This document shows positions 22,947-26,783 of a stretch of DNA of 26,783 nucleotides, in pieces. Numbering within the stretch: position 1 is the stretch's first letter; each line of letters starts with the position of its first letter. A model generated the notes under the pieces. That model searched no databases. It was not told the origin of the DNA and worked only from the letters and a program-made list of their open reading frames with translations. The DNA is from JBBRHF01 sp038223055. GTDB taxonomy: Bacteria; Actinomycetota; Actinomycetes; JACCUZ01. The stretch spans positions 1 to 26,783 of the forward strand of contig JBBRHF010000035.1 of assembly GCA_038223055.1 (NCBI GenBank), read 5' to 3'. Position numbers and translations under genes: made by a program.

Positions 22947-25900
22947 ATGGAGTTGCGCCTGCTCGGACCGTTCGACGTTATCGTCGACGCCGCCCCGCAC
23001 CAGGTCGCCGGCCGCGGCGAGCGGGCGCTGCTGGCGCTGCTGGCGTTGTCGCCCGGCAAGGTCGTCGCGACCAGCACCCTGATCGACGCCCTGTGGAGCG
23101 AGGACAACCTGCCCGAGGACCCGGGCAACGCGCTGCAGCTGCGGGTGTCGAAGCTCCGTCGTGCCCTCGGCGGCCTCGGAGCGCCCGATCTGGTGCGCCG
23201 GGAAGGAGCTGGCTACCTGCTCAACGCCGGGCCGGACGAGATCGACGTGCACCGGTTCGCCCGGCTCATCGGCTCGGCACGCCGCACTGGCGAGGCGCAG
23301 ACCGCGATCGACGCGTACGACGAGGCGCTGGGCATGTGGCGCGGCGAGCCGCTGGTCGACTTCGCCGGGGAGCGGTGGACGACCATCGAGACTGCCCGGC
23401 TCACCGAGCTGCGTCTCGCGGCGGTCGCCGAACGTGCCGAGCGGATGCTCACCTTCGGCCGGTACGAGCAGGTCGCCGCGGACCTCGAGCCCGTGGTCGC
23501 GGCGGCCCCGACCCGGGAGCGCCTGGTCGGGCAGTTGATGACAGCGCTGTTCAACGCCGGCCGGCAAGCCGAAGCCTTGGACGTGTACGGGCGGACCCGT
23601 CAGCTGCTGGCTGACGAGCTCGGCATCGACCCGTCGCGGGAGCTGCGGCAGGTGATGGAGGCGATCCTGCGCCAGGATCCCTCCGCAACTCCCGCCCCGG
23701 CCATGCATCGCCTCCCGCGGCAGCAGACCAAGGCAGGTTCGGCGCGGGATGTGGGGAGCTTGCCGCTGCGGTCCACCTCATTCGTCGGGCGTGCTGAGGA
23801 GCTGGCGCGGACGGTCGAGTTGCTCGGCTCGGCCCGGCTGGTCACACTCGCCGGGCCTGGCGGCGCGGGGAAGACCGCGCTCGGGATCGAAGCTGCCCGG
23901 GCGGCGCAGCCCATGTTCCGGGACGGTGCGGTGTTCGTGCGCCTGGCCGCGGTCTCCGAACGCGACATGCTGCCCCACGCGGTCGCGGACGCGCTGGGGG
24001 TCACCATCGAGGGCGGGACCGCTGCGCACCGGCCGCGTGACCTGCTCGTCGCCGGGCTGCGGACGAGCAACACCCTCCTCGTGCTGGACAACTGTGAGCA
24101 CCTCATCGAGCCGGTGGCGTCCCTGGTGGAAACCATCCTCGGCCGGTGCCCTGACGTGCAGATCCTCGCCACGAGCCGGGAGGCGCTGGCCGTTCCCGGC
24201 GAGGTGCAGTTGCCGGTCGCGCCGCTGCAGGTCCCGGAACCCGGCACGCGACTGGACGACATTGCGGCCTACCCAGCCGCCAGGCTGTTCCTCGACCGCG
24301 CCCAGGCAGCAACGCCGGACCTAGTTGTCGACGATGAGGCGTTGGCCGCGGTCGCGGCCATCTGCCAACGCCTCGACGGGATCCCGCTCGCTCTCGAGCT
24401 GGCCGCCGCCCGCCTCGCGAGCCTGAGCCCGGCCGAGCTCGCTGACCGGGTCGTGGACCGGTTCGCGTTGCTGACCTCCGGCAGCCGGACCGCGGACGCC
24501 CGGCAGCGGACGCTGCGGGCAACTGTCGACTGGAGCCATGACCTGCTCACGGACCCGGAGCGGAGGTTGTTTCGCCGCCTGGCGGTGTTCCGCGGCGGCT
24601 GGACCCTCGACGCGGCCGAGCACGTGCTGAGTGGCGTCGGGTTGCCGGCACAGGCGGTTCTGGACGTGCTCGACCGGCTCGTCCGGCAGTCCCTGGTCGT
24701 GGCTGACCGCGGGTCCGGCCGCACCCGTTACCGGATGCTCGAGACTCTGCGCCAGTACGCCGCGGACAAGCTCGACGCTGCCGGTGAACGTGACGCCCTG
24801 TCAGCCGCGCATGCCGCGTTCTACCTCATGATCGGCGAGCAAGCCGAAGCCGGTCTACGCTCCGCCGGGCAGGCACAGTGGCGAACGACGCTGGCCGAGG
24901 AACACGCCAACATTCGCGCCGCCCTGACCTGGTTCACGACAACTGACGGGCAGGCCGAAGGCGCCCTATGCCTCGCCGGCTCGCTGGGGCTCTACTGGCA
25001 CAAGAGCCGACACCTGTTAGGCCGGGAAACCCTGCGCCGGGTCATGGCTCTGCCCGGCGGGTCCCCGGCCGCACGCGCCCGGGCTATGCAAGCTGTGTCC
25101 CTGGTGGAGCGGCCCCGGGCGTGCATCGTGCACCCCAGCGAGCAGTGCGCCGCCGCCGCGCTGCATAGCCTGGAGATCTTCGAATCCGTCGGAGACCGAC
25201 CGCGAGCCGCGTTCTCTCGGCTGCTGCTCGCGGTAGAAGGCGTCGGGGCGACCCCTCGCCACGACTCGGCGGCGTTGCTCACGCAAGCAGACGCCGAGTT
25301 CACCTCGCTCGGCGATGGCTGGGGACGGGCGATGGTCGCGTTCGTGCAGATGGAAACCCTGACCAAACGCGGTGATGAGTCTGGCGCCGAGGAGGCGGCC
25401 GGGAGAGCCATCACACGCTTCCGGGAGCTCGGTGACGGCTGGGGACTGTCCGCGGTGCTGTACCACCGCGGCTGGGGACTGGCCCGGTTTGGCCACCACG
25501 ATCAGGCCGTCGACGTATATCGCGAAGCGATAGACGTGGCGGGCATGGCCGGCGTGTTCAACACCGTCCAGTGGGCCACGGCGGATCTCGGCATGACGCT
25601 GCTGTCCCTGGGGCGGGTAGACGAGGCTACTGAGTGCTTCGCCCGTGCCGGTGCGATCTCCGACCAGGTCGACGACGACGCCGGGCGGGTGCTGGCCTCC
25701 TATGGGGCTGCGGTCGTCGCGCAAGGGCAGGGCGACCACAGCACTGCCCGGCCGCTGTTCGCCAGCGCTTGCCAGGCGTTCGAGCGGCTCGGCGTGCCAC
25801 TCGCGACAGGCCTGGCCCTTGCTGGGGTCGCCGCCTGCGACGAGCAGACCGGCGAAGCCGCCGCGGCGCGCGCCGAGTACCGACGACTGCTCACCCTGGG

Positions 25901-26165
25901 CGAGACCGCCAGTGAAGTCGGGCTCATCGCAGCCGGGCTCGAAGGACTGGCCCGGGCCGCTATCGCGGACAACAACCCGCACGAAGCGGCACGACTGCTG
26001 GGGCGAGCCCGTTGGCTGCGCGCCGCGTACGACCGGCCGGCGGCGGTGATCGAACGGTCGGGGGCCGAGCGTGCCGAGGCTGCAGCCCGCGCCGCGATCG
26101 GCGAGCAGGCGTACGAGGACGCGGCTCGCCAAGGCGCCGAGCTCGGGCTTGGCGTGCCCTCTTAG
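22947..26165 (+). CDS. AfsR/SARP-like regulator with NB-ARC ATPase and TPR repeats
   Basis: A 1072-residue transcriptional regulator. It has an N-terminal OmpR-like winged helix (about residues 1-92, LRLLGPF start and LRVSKLRRAL recognition helix), then a BTAD helical domain (about 95-240). Next is an NB-ARC-type ATPase with Walker A GPGGAGKT (303-310), Walker B-like LLVLDNCEHL and the downstream RLDGIPLALELAAARL. The C-terminal region (about 600-1070) consists of TPR-like helices. This is the AfsR layout, which uses ATP-driven assembly to activate secondary metabolism or accessory genes. ATG 22947 after GGTGGG is preferred to GTG 22941. It converges on and overlaps the small HMA gene by 4 bp. 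Targets unknown; no biosynthetic cluster is visible here. Confidence 0.92.
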   Translation: MELRLLGPFDVIVDAAPHQVAGRGERALLALLALSPGKVVATSTLIDALWSEDNLPEDPGNALQLRVSKLRRALGGLGAPDLVRREGAGYLLNAGPDEIDVHRFARLIGSARRTGEAQTAIDAYDEALGMWRGEPLVDFAGERWTTIETARLTELRLAAVAERAERMLTFGRYEQVAADLEPVVAAAPTRERLVGQLMTALFNAGRQAEALDVYGRTRQLLADELGIDPSRELRQVMEAILRQDPSATPAPAMHRLPRQQTKAGSARDVGSLPLRSTSFVGRAEELARTVELLGSARLVTLAGPGGAGKTALGIEAARAAQPMFRDGAVFVRLAAVSERDMLPHAVADALGVTIEGGTAAHRPRDLLVAGLRTSNTLLVLDNCEHLIEPVASLVETILGRCPDVQILATSREALAVPGEVQLPVAPLQVPEPGTRLDDIAAYPAARLFLDRAQAATPDLVVDDEALAAVAAICQRLDGIPLALELAAARLASLSPAELADRVVDRFALLTSGSRTADARQRTLRATVDWSHDLLTDPERRLFRRLAVFRGGWTLDAAEHVLSGVGLPAQAVLDVLDRLVRQSLVVADRGSGRTRYRMLETLRQYAADKLDAAGERDALSAAHAAFYLMIGEQAEAGLRSAGQAQWRTTLAEEHANIRAALTWFTTTDGQAEGALCLAGSLGLYWHKSRHLLGRETLRRVMALPGGSPAARARAMQAVSLVERPRACIVHPSEQCAAAALHSLEIFESVGDRPRAAFSRLLLAVEGVGATPRHDSAALLTQADAEFTSLGDGWGRAMVAFVQMETLTKRGDESGAEEAAGRAITRFRELGDGWGLSAVLYHRGWGLARFGHHDQAVDVYREAIDVAGMAGVFNTVQWATADLGMTLLSLGRVDEATECFARAGAISDQVDDDAGRVLASYGAAVVAQGQGDHSTARPLFASACQAFERLGVPLATGLALAGVAACDEQTGEAAAARAEYRRLLTLGETASEVGLIAAGLEGLARAAIADNNPHEAARLLGRARWLRAAYDRPAAVIERSGAERAEAAARAAIGEQAYEDAARQGAELGLGVPS

Positions 26166-26392
26166 CCGCACGGAAGCTCCTCATCGTGGCCGGCGCCGTT
26201 CCTTGGCGACGCCACGTCAGCCAGGGCGCCCCGAACCTGGTCTTCAGTCACCTCACCGCGCACGACAAGCTCCGCAGTCCGTGCGTCCGCCTCTACCGTG
26301 ACCACCCCCGGCAGGTCGCGTAGCCGCGCCGTCACCGAGCGGACACATCGCCGGCACCGCATGTAGGGCACGTGCATCGCGATGACAGCCAT
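26162..26392 (-). CDS. small HMA-domain metal-binding protein
   Basis: A 76-residue cytoplasmic protein with one ferredoxin-like heavy-metal-associated domain: MRCRRC (Cys13, Cys16) in the MxCxxC position, then VRSVTARLRDLPGVVTVEAD and the closing strand/helix ELVVRGEVTEDQVRGALAD. The double Arg inside the metal loop is unusual. Residues after 65 form a short acidic tail ending in Cys. ATG follows AGGAGGTGAGCAG, a strong ribosome site. Its stop overlaps the convergent AfsR-like gene. It could replace the broken CopZ-like chaperone (inference), or bind another soft metal. Confidence 0.88.
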   Translation of the reverse strand: MAVIAMHVPYMRCRRCVRSVTARLRDLPGVVTVEADARTAELVVRGEVTEDQVRGALADVASPRNGAGHDEELPCG

Positions 26393-26627
26393 CTGCTCAC
26401 CTCCTGGTCGGCGACAAACCCCAGACTTGTGTGTGCCGCTGTCCGTTCCCTGTCGGCGCGCGCCCAGGCCGGGCGGCCACGGAGGACAGCGGATGACAGC
26501 GGACGAACAGCCTGAGCACAGCGCCGCGGCCGACCGTGGTGACCAAGGAGCTCACGCCGAGTAGCCCCCGGCACGACGACGGGCATCCCGATCTTTCCCG
26601 TGCACGCCACTCACTGAGAAGGACACC
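26393..26627. other. divergent intergenic gap
   Basis: A 235-bp gap between the small HMA gene and the MMPL gene. It must hold both promoters. A short frame (26493-26564) has no recognisable product. No operator of the TACCCC type seen elsewhere in the window occurs here. Confidence 0.35.
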
Positions 26628-26783
26628 ATGGACAGAAACAGAGCCGCCACATCCACCGCGCCGATGCCGCCGCAGCGTCGAGCGCTGCCATCATCGGAGC
26701 CGGCGCGACCGAAGCCGCCGACAGCGCTAGGTCGTCTCGGTGCGTTCTGCGCCCGCCGCCGCTGGTACTTCGTGGTGGCGTGG
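26628..26783 (+). CDS. MMPL-family transporter, N-terminus (partial at window end)
   Basis: ATG 26628 follows GAGAAGGACACC and the frame stays open for 52 codons to the window edge. A Pro/Arg-rich start of about 34 residues leads into LGRLGAFCARRRWYFVVAW, the basic segment and beginning of the first membrane helix typical of MMPL/RND transporters of lipids or drugs. The rest is outside the window, so integrity and substrate are unknown. The hydrophilic leader is longer than usual; a later start is possible. Confidence 0.65.
   Translation, partial: MDRNRAATSTAPMPPQRRALPSSEPARPKPPTALGRLGAFCARRRWYFVVAW

Noticed and set aside
25017..26171. Minus-strand open frame of 384 codons
   Set aside because: Antisense to the TPR region of the AfsR-like regulator, which has a continuous domain architecture.

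Overview
This is a high-GC, actinobacterial-style chromosomal window. The signs are strong GGAGG-type ribosome sites, GTG/TTG starts, a leaderless regulator, an AfsR/SARP-type regulator, a GntR/HutC regulator and a BldC-like small DNA-binding protein. The genus cannot be fixed from the sequence. No transposase, integrase, tRNA, rRNA or CRISPR array was recognised. About twelve genes are broken or reduced to fragments, so the window reads as an accessory island in decay.

Region by region: (1) 1-1600 holds an OmpR/PhoB response regulator divergent from a secreted DUF2202 protein, with direct and inverted repeats between them. (2) 1976-6791 is a seven-gene minus-strand operon: peroxiredoxin with a CxxxxxC tail, small Cys-rich protein, CoA-disulfide-reductase-like flavoprotein fused to rhodanese, SAM methyltransferase, a second small Cys-rich protein, PIG-L deacetylase, and rhodanese lipoprotein. 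Its promoter carries a CsoR/CstR-type palindrome between -35 and -10. (3) 6840-9280 has two more such palindromes, a wrecked sulfide:quinone-reductase-like gene, an MMPL fragment, thioredoxin, DUF302, a broken CstR/CsoR-family repressor and an isoprenylcysteine-methyltransferase-like membrane protein. (4) 9567-12913 has a TauE/SafE permease, a rhodanese tail and a GntR repressor, divergent from an MBL-rhodanese protein of the persulfide dioxygenase type, with a shared operator. (5) 13100-16830 is mostly dead genes (GH13, MFS, GH15, frameshifted BldC-like) around one intact membrane protein. (6) 16885-18357 encodes a membrane HD-GYP protein. (7) 18509-22563 is a copper region: a P1B ATPase with an unusual C-terminal extension, a frameshifted CopZ-like chaperone and an MFS remnant. 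(8) 22947-26783 holds a large AfsR-like regulator, a small HMA protein and the first 52 codons of an MMPL transporter.

Taken together, regions 2-4 look like a reactive-sulfur (sulfide/persulfide) handling island. Rhodaneses, a persulfide-dioxygenase-like enzyme, a CoA-disulfide/persulfide reductase, thioredoxin, peroxiredoxin and a TSUP permease share apparent CstR-like control. Both the local CstR-like repressor and the SQR-like oxidase are pseudogenes. The functional grouping is inference from families and context; the repeats, frames and broken codons are read directly.
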